DNA from: Armigeres subalbatus
Taxonomy: Eukaryota; Arthropoda; Insecta; Diptera; Culicidae
Length of the DNA: 64,000 nucleotides
Reading direction: 5' to 3'
Assembly (NCBI RefSeq): GCF_024139115.2
Contig: NC_085141.1
Location: 44,079,065-44,143,064 of the forward strand
Shown here: positions 10,623 through 24,475 of the stretch, one piece after another
How positions within the stretch are numbered: the stretch's first letter is position 1
Layout of the letters: every line of letters begins with the position of its first letter
Notes under the pieces: generated by a model
Database searches by the model: none
What the model was told of the DNA's origin: nothing
What the model saw: the letters and a program-made list of their open reading frames with translations, nothing else
Position numbers and translations under genes: made by a program

Positions 10623-13592
10623 GATTTTTAGATTTTTAGTTTTTTATATTCTAAGATTTTTTGATTTTTAGATTTTAAGATTTTTAGATTTTTAGATTTT
10701 TAGTTTAAATTGTTAGATTTGTAGATTTCTAGATTTTCAAATTTTTAAATTTTAAGGTTTTCAGTTTTTTAGATTTTTAGATTTTTAGATTTTTAAATTT
10801 TTAGATTTTCAGATTTTAGATTTTAGATTTGTAGATTTTTTAAATTTTTAGAGTTTTTAGATTTTTAGATTTTTATATTTCGATTTTAAAATTTTTAATT
10901 TTTGGATTTTTAGATTTTAAATTTTTTAGACTTTTAGATTTTTAGATTTTTAGATTTTTAGATTTTTAGATTTTTAGATTTTTAGATTTTTAAATTTTTA
11001 GATTTTCAGATTTTTAGATGTTTAGATTTTGATATTTTTAGATTTTTTAATTTTTATATTTTAAGATTTTTAGATTTTTATATTTTTAGATTTTTAGATT
11101 TTTTAATTTGTAGATTTTTGGATTTTAAGATTTTTGGATTTTTAAGATTTTTAGATTTTTTGATTTTTCGATTTTTCGAGCTTTAGATTTTTCGATTTTT
11201 CGATTTTCAGATTTTTAGATTTTTAGATTTTTTGATTTTTTTATTTTTTGAGTTTTAGATTTTTCGATTTTTAGATTTTTAAATTGTTAGATTTTCAGAT
11301 TTTCAGATTTTTAGATTTTTAGATTTTTAGATTTTTATATTTTTAGATTTTTAGATTTTTTAATTTGTAGATTTTTAGATTTTTAGATTTTTAGATTTTT
11401 AGATTTTTAGATTTTTAGATTTTTAGATTTTTAGATTTTTAGATTTTCAGATTTAAGGATTTTTGAATTTTTAAATTTTTTGATTTTCAGATTTTTAGAT
11501 TTTTAAGATTTTTAGATTTTTAGATTTTTATTGTTAGATTTTTAATTTTTGAAGATTTTTAAATTTTTAAATATTTAGATTCTCAGATTTTTATATTTTT
11601 AGATTTTGAGATTTTTAGATTTTCAGATTTTTAGATTTGTAGAATTTTAGATTTTTTGATTTTTAGACTTTTGATTTTTAGATTTTTAAGATTTTCATAT
11701 TTTTTTATTTTTTATTTTAAGATTTTTAAATTTTTAAATATTTAGATTTTCAGATTTTAGATTTTTAGATTTTTAGATTTTTAGATTTTTAGATTTTTAG
11801 ATTTTTAGATTTTTAGATTTTTAGATTTTTAGACTTTTGGATTTTTAGATTTTTAAGACTTTTATATTTATTAATTTTTAATTTTAGGATTTTTTATTTT
11901 TCAAATATTTATATTTTGAGATTTTTTAATTTGTAGATTTAAATTGTAAGATTTCTAGGTTTTTAGATTTTTAGATTTTAAGATTTTTAGATTTTTAGAT
12001 ATTTAGATTTTTAGATTTTTAGTTGTTTAGATTTTTAGATTTCTTAATTTTTAGTTTTTTAGATTTTTAGATTTTTTATATTTCGATTTTTTGATTTTAA
12101 GATTTTTGATTTTTGGATTTTCAGATTTTCAGATTTTTAGATTATTAGATTTTTAGATTTTCAAATTTTTAAATTTTTAGAATTTTAGATTTTTAGGTTT
12201 TTAGATCTTTCGATTTTTCGATTTTTCAATTTCTTGATTTTTTGATTTTTCGATTTTTAGATTTTTTGACTTTACGATTTTTAGATTTTTGATTTTTAGA
12301 TTTTTCGATTCTTAGATTTTTAGATTTTCAGATTTTTAGATGTTTAAATTTTTAGATTTCTAGATTTATAGATTTTTATATTTACAGATATTAGGTTTTA
12401 GATTTTTATATTTTTATATTTTTAGATTTTTATATTTTTAGATTTTTGAATTTTTTAATTTTTAGATTTTTAGAGTTTTAGATTTTCAGATTTTTAGTTT
12501 TTTAGATTGTTTGATTTTCTGGTTTTTATTTTTTTAGAATTCTTGGTTTTTAGTTTTTAAGATTTAAGATGTTTAGATTCTCAGATTTTTATATTTTAGT
12601 TTTTTAGATTTTTAGTTTTTAACCTTCCAAGATTTTTAGAATTCTAAATTTTTAGATCTCAAGATTTTAAGACTTTTAGGTTGTTAGATTTTCAGATTTT
12701 TAGATTTCTTGATATCTAGACATTTAGATTTGATATTTAGCTTTTTAGATTTTTAGATTTTCAAATTTTTAAATTTTAAGATTTTTAGTTTTTTAGATTT
12801 TAGATTTTTATATTGTTAGATTTATATAGTTTTAGATTTTTAGATTTTAGATTTTTAATTTTTTTGATTTTTAGATTTTTAGATTTTTATATTTCGATTT
12901 TTTATTTTAAGATTTTTGATTTTGGATTTTCAGATTTTAGATTATTATATTTTTAGATTTTCAAATTTTTAAATTTTTAGAATTTTAGATTTTAGGTTTT
13001 AGATCTTTCGATTTTTCGATTTTCAATTTCTTGATTTTTGATTTTTTGATTTTAGATTTTTGACTTTACGATTTTTAGATTTTTGATTTTAGATTTTTCG
13101 ATTCTTAGATTTTTAGATTTTCAGATTTTTAGATGTTTAAATTTTTAGATTTCTAGATTTATAGATTTTATATTTACAGATATCAGGTTTTAGATTTTAT
13201 ATATTTTATATTTTTAGATTTTGTATTTTAGATTTTCGAATTTTTAATTTCTAGATTTTTAGAGTTTTAGATTTTAGATTTTTAGTTTTTAGATTGTTTG
13301 ATTTTCAGATTTTTATTTTTTTAGATTTCTTGGTTTTTAGTTTTTAAGATTTAAATTTTTTTAAATGTTTAGATTCTCAGATTTTTATATTTTAGTTTTT
13401 TAGATTTTTAGTTTTTAACCTTCCAAGATTTTTAGAATTCTAAATTTTTAGATCTCAAGATTTTAAGATCTTAAGACTTTTAGGTTGTTAGATTTTCAGA
13501 TTTTTAGATTTCTTGATATCTAGACATTTAGATTTGATATTTAGCTTTTTAGATTTTTAGATTTTCAGATATTTGAATTTTCAGATTTCTAG

Positions 13593-13682
13593 AAGGTTAA
13601 AATACTTCAAACTTCCATTTACTTCCGCTATATTTTAACCTTGTAACATTTTCCCCTAAGACGCTCAATATTAATTATTTCA
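13593..13682. repeat. Hairpin island, copy 5 of 8
   Basis: Same as copy 4. The left junction reads TTTCTAGAAGG rather than TTTTTAGAAGG, a variant shared with copies 6, 7 and 8. Confidence 0.85.
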
Positions 13683-14646
13683 GATTTTTAGATTTTTAGT
13701 TTTTTATATTCTAAGATTTTTTGATTTTTAGATTTTAAGATTTTTAGATTTTTAGATTTTTAGTTTAAATTGTTAGATTTGTAGATTTCTAGATTTTCAA
13801 ATTTTTAAATTTTAAGGTTTTCAGTTTTTAAGATTTTAGATTTTTATATTGTTAGATTTATATAGTTTTAGATTTTAGATTTTAGATTTTAAAATTTTTT
13901 ATTTTTAGATTTTTAGATTTTTATATTTCGATTTTTGATTTTAAGATTTTTGATTTTGGATTTTCAGATTTCCAGATTTTTAGATTTTTAGATTTTAAAA
14001 TTTTCAAATTTTTAAATTTTTAGATTGTTAGATTTTTAGGTTTTAGATCTTTCGATTTTCGATTTTTCAATTTCTTGATTTTTTGATTTTTTGATTTTTA
14101 GATTTTTTGACTTTACGATTTTTAGATTTTTGATTTTTAGATTTTTCGATTCTTAGATTTTTAGATTTTCAGATTTTTAGATGTTTAAATTTTTAGATTT
14201 CTAGATTTATAGATTTTTATATTTACAGATATCAGGTTTTAGATTTTTATATTTTTATATTTTTAGATTTTTGTATTTTTAGATTTTCGAATTTTTTAAT
14301 TTCTAGATTTTTAGAGTTTTAGATTTTTAGATTTTTAGTTTTTTAGATTGTTTGATTTTCAGATTTTTATTTTTTTAGATTTCTTGGTTTTTAGTTTTTA
14401 AGATTTAAATTTTTTTAAATGTTTAGATTCTCAGATTTTTATATTTTAGTTTTTTAGATTTTTAGTTTTTAACCTTCCAAGATTTTTAGAATTCTAAATT
14501 TTTAGATTTCAATATTTTAAGATTTTAAGACTTTTAGGTTGTTAGATTTTCAGATTTTTAGATTTCTTGATATCTAGACATTTAGATTTGATATTTAGCT
14601 TTTTAGATTTTTAGATTTTCAGATATTTGAATTTTCAGATTTCTAG

Positions 14647-14736
14647 AAGGTTAAAATACTTCAAACTTCCATTTACTTCCGCTATATTTTAACCTTGTAA
14701 CATTTTCCCCTAAGACGCTCAATATTAATTATTTCA
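14647..14736. repeat. Hairpin island, copy 6 of 8
   Basis: Same stem and tail. It lies 1,054 bp after copy 5, matching the common higher-order period. Confidence 0.85.
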
Positions 14737-17135
14737 GATTTTTAGATTTTTAGTTTTTTATATTCTAAGATTTTTTGATTTTTAGATTTTAAGATTTTTA
14801 GATTTTTAGATTTTTAGTTTAAATTGTTAGATTTGTAGATTTCTAGATTTTCAAATTTTTAAATTTTAAGATTTTAAGTTTTTAAGATTTTAGATTTTTA
14901 TATTGTTAGATTTATATAGTTTTAGATTTTTAGATTTTAGATTTTAAAATTTTTTTATTTTTAGATTTTTAGATTTTTTATATTTCGATTTTTTGATTTT
15001 AAGATTTTTGATTTTTGGATTTTCAGATTTCCAGATTTTTAGATTATTAGATTTTTAAATTTTCAAATTTTTAAATTTTTAGAATTTTAGATTTTTAGGT
15101 TTTTAGATCTTTCGATTTTTCGATTTTTCAATTTCTTGATTTTTTGATTTTTCGATTTTCAGATTTTTTGACTTTACGATTTTTAGATTTTTGATTTTTA
15201 GATTTTTCGATTCTTAGATTTTTAGATTTTCAGATTTTTAGAGGTTTAAATTTTTAGATTTCTAGATTTATAGATTTTTATATTTACAGATATTAGGTTT
15301 TAGATTTTTAGATTTTTATATTTTTAGATTTTTATATTTTTAGATTTTTGAATTTTTTAATTTTTAGATTTTTAGTTTTTTAGATTTTTAGATTTTTAGT
15401 TTTTTAGATTGTTTGATTTTCTGATTTTTATTTTTTTTGATTTCTTGGTTTTAATTTTAAAGATTTAAAATTTTTTAAATGTTTAGATTCTCAGATTTTT
15501 ATATTTTAGTTTTTTAGATTTTTAGTTTTTAACCTTCCAAGATTTTTAGAATTCTAAATTTTTAGATCTCAAGATTTTAAGACTTTTAGGTTGTTATATT
15601 TTCAGATTTTTAGATTTCTTGATATCTAGACATTTAGATTTGATATTTAGCTTTTTAGATTTTTAGATTTTCAAGTTTTTAAATTTTAAGATTTTAGATT
15701 TTTATATTGTTAGATTTATATAGTTTTGGATTTTTAGATTTTTAAGATTTTCATATTTTTTAATTTTTTATTTTAAGATTTTTAAATTTTTAAATATTTA
15801 GATTTTCAGATTTTAGATTTTTAGATTTTTAGATTTTTGGATTTTTAGATTTTTAGACTTTTGGATTTTTAGATTTTTAGATTTTTATTTTTTTAGATTT
15901 TTAATTTTTGAAGATTTTTAAATTTTTAAATATTTAGATTCTCAGATTTTTATGTTTTCAGATTTTGAGATTTTTAGATTTTCAGATTTTTAGATTTGTA
16001 GAATTTTAGATTTTTAGATTTTTAGACTTTTGGATTTTTAGATTTTTAAGATTTTTATATTTTTTTATTTTTAATTTCAAGATTTTAAATTTTTTAAATA
16101 TCTAGATTTTCAGATTTTAGATTTTTAGATTTTTAGATTTTTAGATTTTTAGATTTTTAGATTTTTAGATTTTTAGATTTTTAGACTTTTGGATTTTTAG
16201 ATTTTTAGGACTTTTATATTTATTGATTTTTAATTTTAGGATTTTTAATTTTTCAAATATTTATATTTTCAGATTTTTAGATTTTTAGATTTTTAGATTC
16301 CTAGGTTTTTAGATTTTTAGATTTTAAGATTTTTAGATTTTTAGATATTTAGATTTTTAGATTTTTAGTTGTTTAGATTTTTAGATTTCTTAATTTTTAG
16401 TTTTTTAGATTTTTAGATTTTTTATATTTCGATTTTTTGATTTTAAGATTTTTGATTTTTGGATTTTCAGATTTTCAGATTTTTAGATTATTAGATTTTT
16501 AAATTTTCAAATTTTTAAATTTTTAGAATTTTAGATTTTTAGGTTTTTAGATCTTTCGATTTTTCGATTTTTCAATTTCTTGATTTTTTGATTTTTCGAT
16601 TTTTAGATTTTTTGTCTTTACGATTTTTAGATTTTTGATTTTTAGATTTTTCGATTCTTAGATTTTTAGATTTTCAGATTTTTAGATGTTTAAATTTTTA
16701 GATTTCTAGATTTATAGATTTTTATATTTACAGATATTAGGTTTTAGATTTTTATATTTTTATATTTTTAGATTTTTATATTTTTAGATTTTTGAATTTT
16801 TTAATTTTTAGATTTTTAGAGTTTTAGATTTTCAGATTTTTAGTTTTTTAGATTGTTTGATTTTCTGGTTTTTATTTTTTTAGAATTCTTGGTTTTTAGT
16901 TTTTAAGATTTAAGATGTTTAGATTCTCAGATTTTTATATTTTAGTTTTTTAGATTTTTAGTTTTTAACCTTCCAAGATTTTTAGAATTCTAAATTTTTA
17001 GATCTCAAGATTTTAAGACTTTTAGGTTGTTAGATTTTCAGATTTTTAGATTTCTTGATATCTAGACATTTAGATTTGATATTTAGCTTTTTTAGATTTT
17101 TAGATTTTCAGATATTTGAATTTTCAGATTTCTAG

Positions 17136-17225
17136 AAGGTTAAAATACTTCAAACTTCCATTTACTTCCGCTATATTTTAACCTTGTAACATTTTCCCCT
17201 AACACGCTCAATATTAATTATTTCA
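17136..17225. repeat. Hairpin island, copy 7 of 8
   Basis: Same stem; the tail has AACACGC in place of AAGACGC. Confidence 0.85.
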
Positions 17226-18186
17226 GATTTTAGATTTTTAGTTTTTATATTCTAAGATTTTTTGATTTTTAGATTTTAAGATTTTTAGATTTTAGATTTT
17301 TAGTTTAAATTGTTAGATTTGTAGATTTCTAGATTTTCAAATTTTTAAATTTTAAGATTTTAAGTTTTTAAGATTTTAGATTTTTATATTGTTAGATTTA
17401 TATAGTTTTAGATTTTTAGATTTTAGATTTTAAAATTTTTTTATTTTTAGATTTTTAGATTTTTTATATTTCGATTTTTTGATTTTAAGATTTTTGATTT
17501 TTGGATTTTCAGATTTCCAGATTTTTAGATTATTAGATTTTTAAATTTTCAAATTTTTAAATTTTTAGAATTTTAGATTTTTAGGTTTTTAGATCTTTCG
17601 ATTTTTCGATTTTTCAATTTCTTGATTTTTTGATTTTTCGATTTTCAGATTTTTTGACTTTACGATTTTTAGATTTTTGATTTTTAGATTTTTCGATTCT
17701 TAGATTTTTAGATTTTCAGATTTTTAGATGTTTAAATTTTTAGATTTCTAGATTTATAGATTTTTATATTTACAGATATCAGGTTTTAGATTTTTATATT
17801 TTTATATTTTTAGATTTTTGTATTTTTAGATTTTCGAATTTTTTAATTTCTAGATTTTAGAGTTTTAGATTTTAGATTTTTAGTTTTTTAGATTGTTTGA
17901 TTTTCAGATTTTATTTTTTAGATTTCTTGGTTTTAGTTTTTAAGATTTAAATTTTTTAAATGTTTAGATTCTCAGATTTTTATATTTTAGTTTTTTAGAT
18001 TTTTAGTTTTTAACCTTCCAAGATTTTAGAATTCTATATTTTTAGATTTCAATATTTTAAGATTTTAAGACTTTTAGGTTGTTAGATTTTCAGATTTTTA
18101 GATTTCTTGATATCTAGACATTTAGATTTGATATTTAGCTTTTTAGATTTTTAGATTTTCAGATATTTGAATTTTCAGATTTCTAG

Positions 18187-18276
18187 AAGGTTAAAATACT
18201 TCAAACTTCCATTTACTTCCGCTATATTTTAACCTTGTAACATTTTCCCCTAAGACGCTCAATATTAATTATTTCA
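18187..18276. repeat. Hairpin island, copy 8 of 8
   Basis: Same stem and tail, 1,051 bp after copy 7. It is the last island before the array ends. Confidence 0.85.
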
Positions 18277-19782
18277 GATTTTTAGATTTTTAGTTTTTTA
18301 TATTCTAAGATTTTTTGATTTTTAGATTTTAAGATTTTTAGATTTTTAGATTTTTAGTTTAAATTGTTAGATTTGTAGATTTCTAGATTTTCAAATTTTT
18401 AAATTTTAAGATTTTAAGTTTTTAAGATTTTAGATTTTTATATTGTTAGATTTATATAGTTTTAGATTTTTAGATTTTAGATTTTAAAATTTTTTATTTT
18501 TAGATTTTAGATTTTTATATTTCGATTTTTTGATTTTAAGATTTTGATTTTGGATTTTCAGATTTCCAGATTTTTAGATTATTAGATTTTTAAATTTTCA
18601 AATTTTTAAATTTTAGAATTTTAGATTTTAGGTTTTTAGATCTTTTGATTTTTCGATTTTTCAATTTCTTGATTTTTTGATTTTTCGATTTTTAGATTTT
18701 TTGACTTTACGATTTTTAGATTTTTGATTTTTAGATTTTTCGATTCTTAGATTTTTAGATTATCAGATTTTTAGATGTTTAAATTTTTAGATTTCTAGAT
18801 TTATAGATTTTTATATTTACAGATATTAGGTTTTAGATTTTTATATTTTTATATTTTTATATTTTTATATTTTTAGATTTTTGAATTTTTTAATTTTTAG
18901 ATTTTTAGAGTTTTAGATTTTTAGATTTTTAGTTTTTTAGATTGTTTGATTTTCTGATTTTTATTTTTTTTGATTTCTTGGTTTTAATTTTAAAGATTTA
19001 AAATTTTTTAAATGTTTAGATTCTCAGATTTTTATATTTTAGTTTTTTAGATTTTTAGTTTTTAACCTTCCAAGATTTTTAGAATTCTAAATTTTTAGAT
19101 CTCAAGATTTTAAGACTTTTAGGTTGTTATATTTTCAGATTTTTAGATTTCTTGATATCTAGACATTTAGATTTGATATTTAGCTTTTTAGATTTTTAGA
19201 TTTTCAAGTTTTTAAATTTTAAGATTTTAGATTTTTATATTGTTAGATTTATATAGTTTTGGATTTTTAGATTTTTAAGATTTTCATATTTTTTAATTTT
19301 TTATTTTAAGATTTTTAAATTTTTAAATATTTAGATTTTCAGATTTTAGATTTTTAGATTTTTAGATTTTTGGATTTTTAGATTTTTAGACTTTTGGATT
19401 TTTAGATTTTTAGGACTTTTATATTTATTGATTTTTAATTTTAGGATTTTTAATTTTTCAAATATTTATATTTTCAGATTTTTAGATTTTTAGATTTTTA
19501 GATTCTTAGATTTTTAGATTTTTAGATTTTTAGATTTTTAGATTTTTAGATATTTAGATTTTTAGATTTTTAGTTGTTTAGATTTTTAGATTTCTTAATT
19601 TTTAGTTTTTTAGATTTTTAGATTTTTAGATTTTTAGATTTCTAGATTTTTGTTTTTTTAGATTTTTAGATTTTTAGATTTTGAGATTTTGAGATTTTTA
19701 GATTGTTAGATTTTTAAATTTTTATATTTTTAAGATTTCTGGATTTTTTTATTTTAAATTTTTTAGAAATTTTTCGATTTTT

Positions 19783-22700
19783 AGAAACAAAACCAAATTA
19801 GATTATAGTTACTTCTAGCTCTTGACTAAAATGAGATTGTTGAACCGTACATTTGAAACATAGATGGAAAATAAAATCACTCCTAATACCATGTGCTTTT
19901 TCTTGTCTTCTCTTTTTTCTTTTGTTTTTTTTGTGATCGGCTTCCAAACAAGAAAATATAATTCAATTTATCAAAAATGCAACATATTGTAATAAAAACA
20001 AATCTCCGAACTTTCGGCGAACAGCACTTACAAAGTCTAGATTTTCCTTTCTTTCAAAGTGGCTTGTATTGTGCGGTTGCCTTCTTCTTTTGTGAGCAAG
20101 TTATGACCAAAGTTGCAGCACAAGTAGCGGAAAAATTGCACTTTTCGAAACCGTTTGCGCTAGCCGGACAGTTTGTGGCTATTTTTCCCTGCCTTGGTTT
20201 TTTTCCCTTTTTTATTTCTGTTTGTGAGGGTTTCATTGCTGCCTAAGGATGGTGGACGAGTGTTGCTTATTTACGGGCTAGCACTCCGCTCATGAGAACT
20301 GCATTCAAGCACCGCCATCCAAAGAGCGGTGTTTGGTGTTGAACAATGCACAGAAACAAAATAAATTGCCACACCCTTGCAGTGGGAAAGTTTAGCTTTT
20401 TTGTGTGATAACCAAAGTTACAGCAGGCTAATGGTTAGTAGGATTTAAATCTGATGCCGAATTGAAACGGGAACTGCGGTTTTACACCGTTTTCAAACTT
20501 GTGAAGAAAGAATTACGAATTGGAACAGAAATTGGGACATTCAAGCTACCAGCTAGGAATGTTTTAATATCTCTCTTGTTGTACAAGAACAGATAAATTT
20601 TCATGAACTGAAATCTTATCGATATTGGTTGAAATAATATTTCAAATATCGCAACGAATTTTGTCTATAATTTATTAAAAAAGTTTTATCATTTGAATTT
20701 ATTTCGGATATTGGTTTCAATTTTATTTTGACCAGGAATACATATCTTAAGCTAAGTAAAGAACAACAACTGAAAGATGAATCGAGAACCACCTATCGCG
20801 CAAGTTACTGTAAGTGCAAAACGTCAAAAACTTTGAGAAATATAGCTTTCAATAAAACAACAAGTCAAGTTTTTTTTTCTCAGATACAGCTGGTTAGCGA
20901 TGAACCATATATAGGAAACAACAAAAGTCAAGAGATCGACGGAGTTTCTTCTGTAATACAAACATAAAAGGAGTTGGGGGCACCACAATCCTGCTCCTAG
21001 ACGAAGAGTAAAAAACTTCCCCAGACTCACGTTCACCATCACATGAGAAACACTACGCAGATGGCAATTATACCACTTCTTCGTGTTTTTGCCCCATCAC
21101 CGACACACTTTGCGCAAACTAAGAGGTTCAAGTTTGCCCGCTCTTTTCGGTACTTCCGGTCTATGATATACGGCGACAGAGTGCGGTGGTGCGGTGGTCG
21201 GGGAAAAGTTTCCCAACATTTGCTTCGCGCTTATTGGCAATACGTCATCACTTCAATGCACGCGGGAGATAATTTATGGAGTAGAGGAAAGTTCCGAACC
21301 GGATCCGCGTCGGTGGCACCAAGTTTGGCCGCGGCATGTCGGTTGGAACCTATTTGCAGTTAAACCGTCGCCACCGAACGTCTTAGGAGCTATGGGTGTG
21401 GAGGTCTAAGTTTCGGTTTTGTGAGCAAACAAACTTGGTCGCGTCAATTTCGGTGGGAAAGCAGAATAATAATCGGTTTCGGTCAATGATCCTCTTGAAA
21501 CGGTGGGTGAACTTAGTTTAGGGTCTTTAGCAGGAAGTGGCTTTTATTAGTCGTTTAACAAGTTTGGCAGCTCAATGCAGATCACCGTTTGGACGCTTCC
21601 GAGTTTTCATCGATTATTTTGAAGTCACTTCTCAAATTTATGATTAAATAGTCGAACATGGTGTGACTCAGGACTACGCGCAGCAAAGTCGACAATAGAC
21701 CAGCTTGGAGACGACTGCACAAGGAATAGCTCGGATTAGATTAGAGAAACGATTGGTACTAAAGAGAGTGTGAGCAAATATTGGTGTATTGCAAGAACTA
21801 CGCTTAACTGAATTTCAAATCATTCGAACCATCATCACATCTAGGAAACCTCCAAAATCTTGTCCGAAATAAAAACCCCACATCCGCATTGTTCAAATAT
21901 TTACATTTTTTGCTTGGTCCTATTTCGTAGCCTCACCACCAACGGAAGCGACAGGCAGTTGCACGGTGTGGTTGTGATGTGTGCATCCTTCTCCAGAACG
22001 ATGGTTGGTCCCCGAAGGCTCGAAGGGAAAGCGCAGTTTCAGTGCAACATTGCTGAATTTTTGCGAACTTCCGAACGCAAGCATGTGACGAGTGCATAAC
22101 CCGACCAGCCAGTCAGCCAGCGGAAGTGTCTAAAACTCGACTTTTTTGTTTGCTTGCTGCATACTGAATCACTATCGCACCAGCCGGCCTTGTCTGCGAG
22201 TGTGACATAAGGGATTTTCCCACCGCCATTCCGGAACGACGCGTGGCAAGAATGAACAATGCATGAACGCGGAAAACCTCTCGTTTCATAATATTTGAAC
22301 AACTTCACGGCGGCGGCACCTTCCGGTTGGCATCGTCCGCGGAAAATAGGCTTAGAATGATTATTCTTCGGATAAGCGGAAATTCTACCCAGAACTGTTA
22401 TGTTGTGACTGAGCTGTGTACATTGTTGGCGGATGCTGTCAGCCGAGCGGAAGCAGGATTTTGTTGAAGATATGTCATTGTGATGCAATTTGAAACAAGA
22501 AAAGCCGTTTACGTTAGATGCGAGACAGTTTTTATGTGCCATTAAAAACGTATTTGAAATTGGCACTGAGTGAGGGGAGGGATGTTTCAGTTTTATGACA
22601 TTGCTGGAAATCCATTCCATCAATGTGGCACTCACTTTACAGATTTCATTGCACCGTAAAGCAGAAATGATTTAATTTATATTCGAGGAATGTGTCAACA

Positions 22701-22929
22701 CCTACTTAAGTCCTTTATCGAAAAGTAATTGTGACGAACATTGTTTCTATTTTGTTTGTATTTTAGTCTTATTGTTCTGCATCATTGGAGTTCTACATCA
22801 AACAATTCTTTTGGAATATTGTCGGATTTTTTTTATATTTATCAGAATGGAAATTTACAAGAATTTGTCTTTGAAATTGTTGAAATATCGGGTAGTGTGG
22901 AACGCTTCGCTGTTGATAGATAAGGAAGA
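19783..22929. other. Non-repetitive stretch without a supported gene
   Basis: Base composition returns to ordinary intergenic values. Several short ORFs exist (19977-20246 plus; 21043-21363 plus; 22039-22635 minus, 198 codons), but none shows a motif, repeat or domain I recognise and none has a convincing splice context. The minus-strand 198-codon ORF is the longest and remains a weak candidate. No mobile-element ends were found. It may be single-copy flanking DNA. Confidence 0.5.
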
Positions 22930-23790
22930 TAGGAAGGAAGCAGGCACCGGTTATTTGTATATGGGGGCAGCAGGGACTATGTCCAAGGGCTTGGCGATCC
23001 CTCCCCAGGTCATCTACAAGTTGTGGCGCCTGCCTAGGATGTGGTGGGATTTGACAGTAGGCCCTGTTAAACCTCTATAAAAAGCTGCATGAATCCGCAA
23101 GTAGGCTCCGCCAAAGCGACCGTGTGCCGCTCAAAGCGCACAAGCCCAAGTCCTGGTGTTAGGTGGGACGCTAAACAGCCCTGACACGACAGCTCTTCGA
23201 CAAGACAGGAGGTTTGCGCAGGGCCAATAAGACGCCTTTAAAAACAACCATTTCGAACGACATAGAAGATAATACGAGAGAAGAATGCAGCATGGGCGAT
23301 ATTGCTGTAACACCGCACGAGGGCGAACGAGGCACTGTATAAAAGGGCGCGGAACAGACAAAACTCGATTTTCCGGAGGAAAAAGCGCCAGCAGGAAGAT
23401 CGAGACCGTGAAGAGACAGAGCAACTGTATCGCGCTAATAACACACGAAAGTTCTATGAGAAGTTGAACCGTTTAAGTAAGGGCCATGTGCCACAGCCTG
23501 ATATGTGTAAGGACATAAACGGGTACCCTTTTTACGAACGAGCGTGAGGTGATCCAAAGGTGGCGGCAGCACTACGAAGAACACCTGAATGGCGATGTGG
23601 CGGACGAAAATGGCGGTATGGTGATGGACCTGGGAGAACGCGCGCAGGACGTAATTTTACCGGCTCCGGATCTCCAGGAAATCCCGGAGGAGATTGGCCG
23701 ACTGAGGAACAACAAAGCCTCTGGGTTGACCAACTACCAGGAGAGGCATTCCACGGAGACATGCCAGTCGATCCTGAGCGACCATTTCGA
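22930..23790 (+). pseudogene. RTE-clade LINE remnant (endonuclease-RT linker)
   Basis: RTE elements encode one endonuclease-RT polyprotein. The block from about 23370 to 23780 matches the linker between those domains, recognisable by short peptides such as NTRKFYEKLNR near 23440-23470 and IQRWRQHYEEHLNG at about 23550. It continues with a run of acidic residues and the RLRNNKASG motif that normally opens the reverse transcriptase. After that motif similarity is lost. The segments lie in different frames with several stops, so it is a decayed fragment. Upstream sequence from about 22930 has the same non-AT-rich character and probably belongs to the same insertion, but I cannot place it in the protein. 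Confidence 0.72.
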
Positions 23791-24475
23791 AAATATCTGA
23801 AACTTTGCACAGTTTTTCAATTTCATCTAAATCGTCATTTTCCGATATCAAATCTTCATATTGAGTCACGGCTAACTTTTCAAAAGGGTGTATGTGAAAA
23901 TGGTTCAAAAATATTTAAAAAGCTGCACAGCAAAAATGGAATGTTCGATTGTTATGATTTTTTCAGCAAAGTTAGACAACTAAATGATAGTTCTTAAGAA
24001 AATATGCACAGTAAAAATTTTTTTTTTTTACCTTAAAAAATATCATTTTTGTCACAAAAACTCAAATATCTCAAAACCCTATCTTTTTACCAACGTATTT
24101 TTTTTTAGGGAAAACGGTCCATTATATTAGCTATCTACCATAAAAATTTGGTGATGGTAAACTAATAAACAAAAAAGTTATGACATTTCAAACATTTCAC
24201 AATTTTCACATTTAGTAAAAAAAAATTTTTTTTCCGTGTAAGTTATTTCGAGAATTGCAGTTTGATGCAGATTTTTATTGTTTGCGTGATTTAAACAAGT
24301 TGTTTTCATGATATTTTAATTTAATTATTCATAGCATCTATAAGAAACTTAGACACGATCCAGTGTTGTGATCAAAAGTATTGATAATGTCATAATTTTC
24401 ATTGTACGTGACTGGCGAAAAAATTCTTTTAATAATTTTGAAACCTGTTGATAATAAGAAACATACACGCACAGA
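23791..24475. other. A/T-rich spacer, nothing recognised
   Basis: A/T-rich sequence with homopolymer runs (T9 near 24020, A8 near 24220). No ORF, RNA gene or element end could be identified. Confidence 0.5.

Larger units (their letters stand above)
4695..19782. repeat. A/T-rich octamer satellite with higher-order repeats
   Basis: Fifteen kilobases built on TTTTTAGA variants. Regular octamer tracts (for example 11380-11450) alternate with diverged blocks that recur as long units. The phrase TTTGACTTTACGATTTTT and its variants appear near 5488, 6290, 7737, 9179, 10019, 12267, 13070, 14107, 15169, 16612, 17654 and 18704. Spacings therefore cluster near 0.8, 1.05 and 1.44 kb. Longer units carry an additional block with a 90-bp island holding an inverted repeat, annotated separately. 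Both strands contain frequent stops (TAG, TAA), so no protein is encoded. Cytosine is strongly depleted on the plus strand. The array ends near 19782. Confidence 0.93.

Noticed and set aside
4695..19782. CRISPR-like array in the regularly spaced satellite
   Set aside because: There are no alternating conserved repeats and unique spacers. It is a continuous degenerate octamer array in what is clearly eukaryotic DNA.
19977..20246. 89-codon ORF and overlapping antisense ORF
   Set aside because: Both strands are open over the same stretch by chance and neither shows a motif.
22039..22635. 198-codon minus-strand ORF as a gene
   Set aside because: No recognisable domain, irregular composition with scattered C, S and H, and no supporting splice or promoter context. 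It stays only as a weak candidate.
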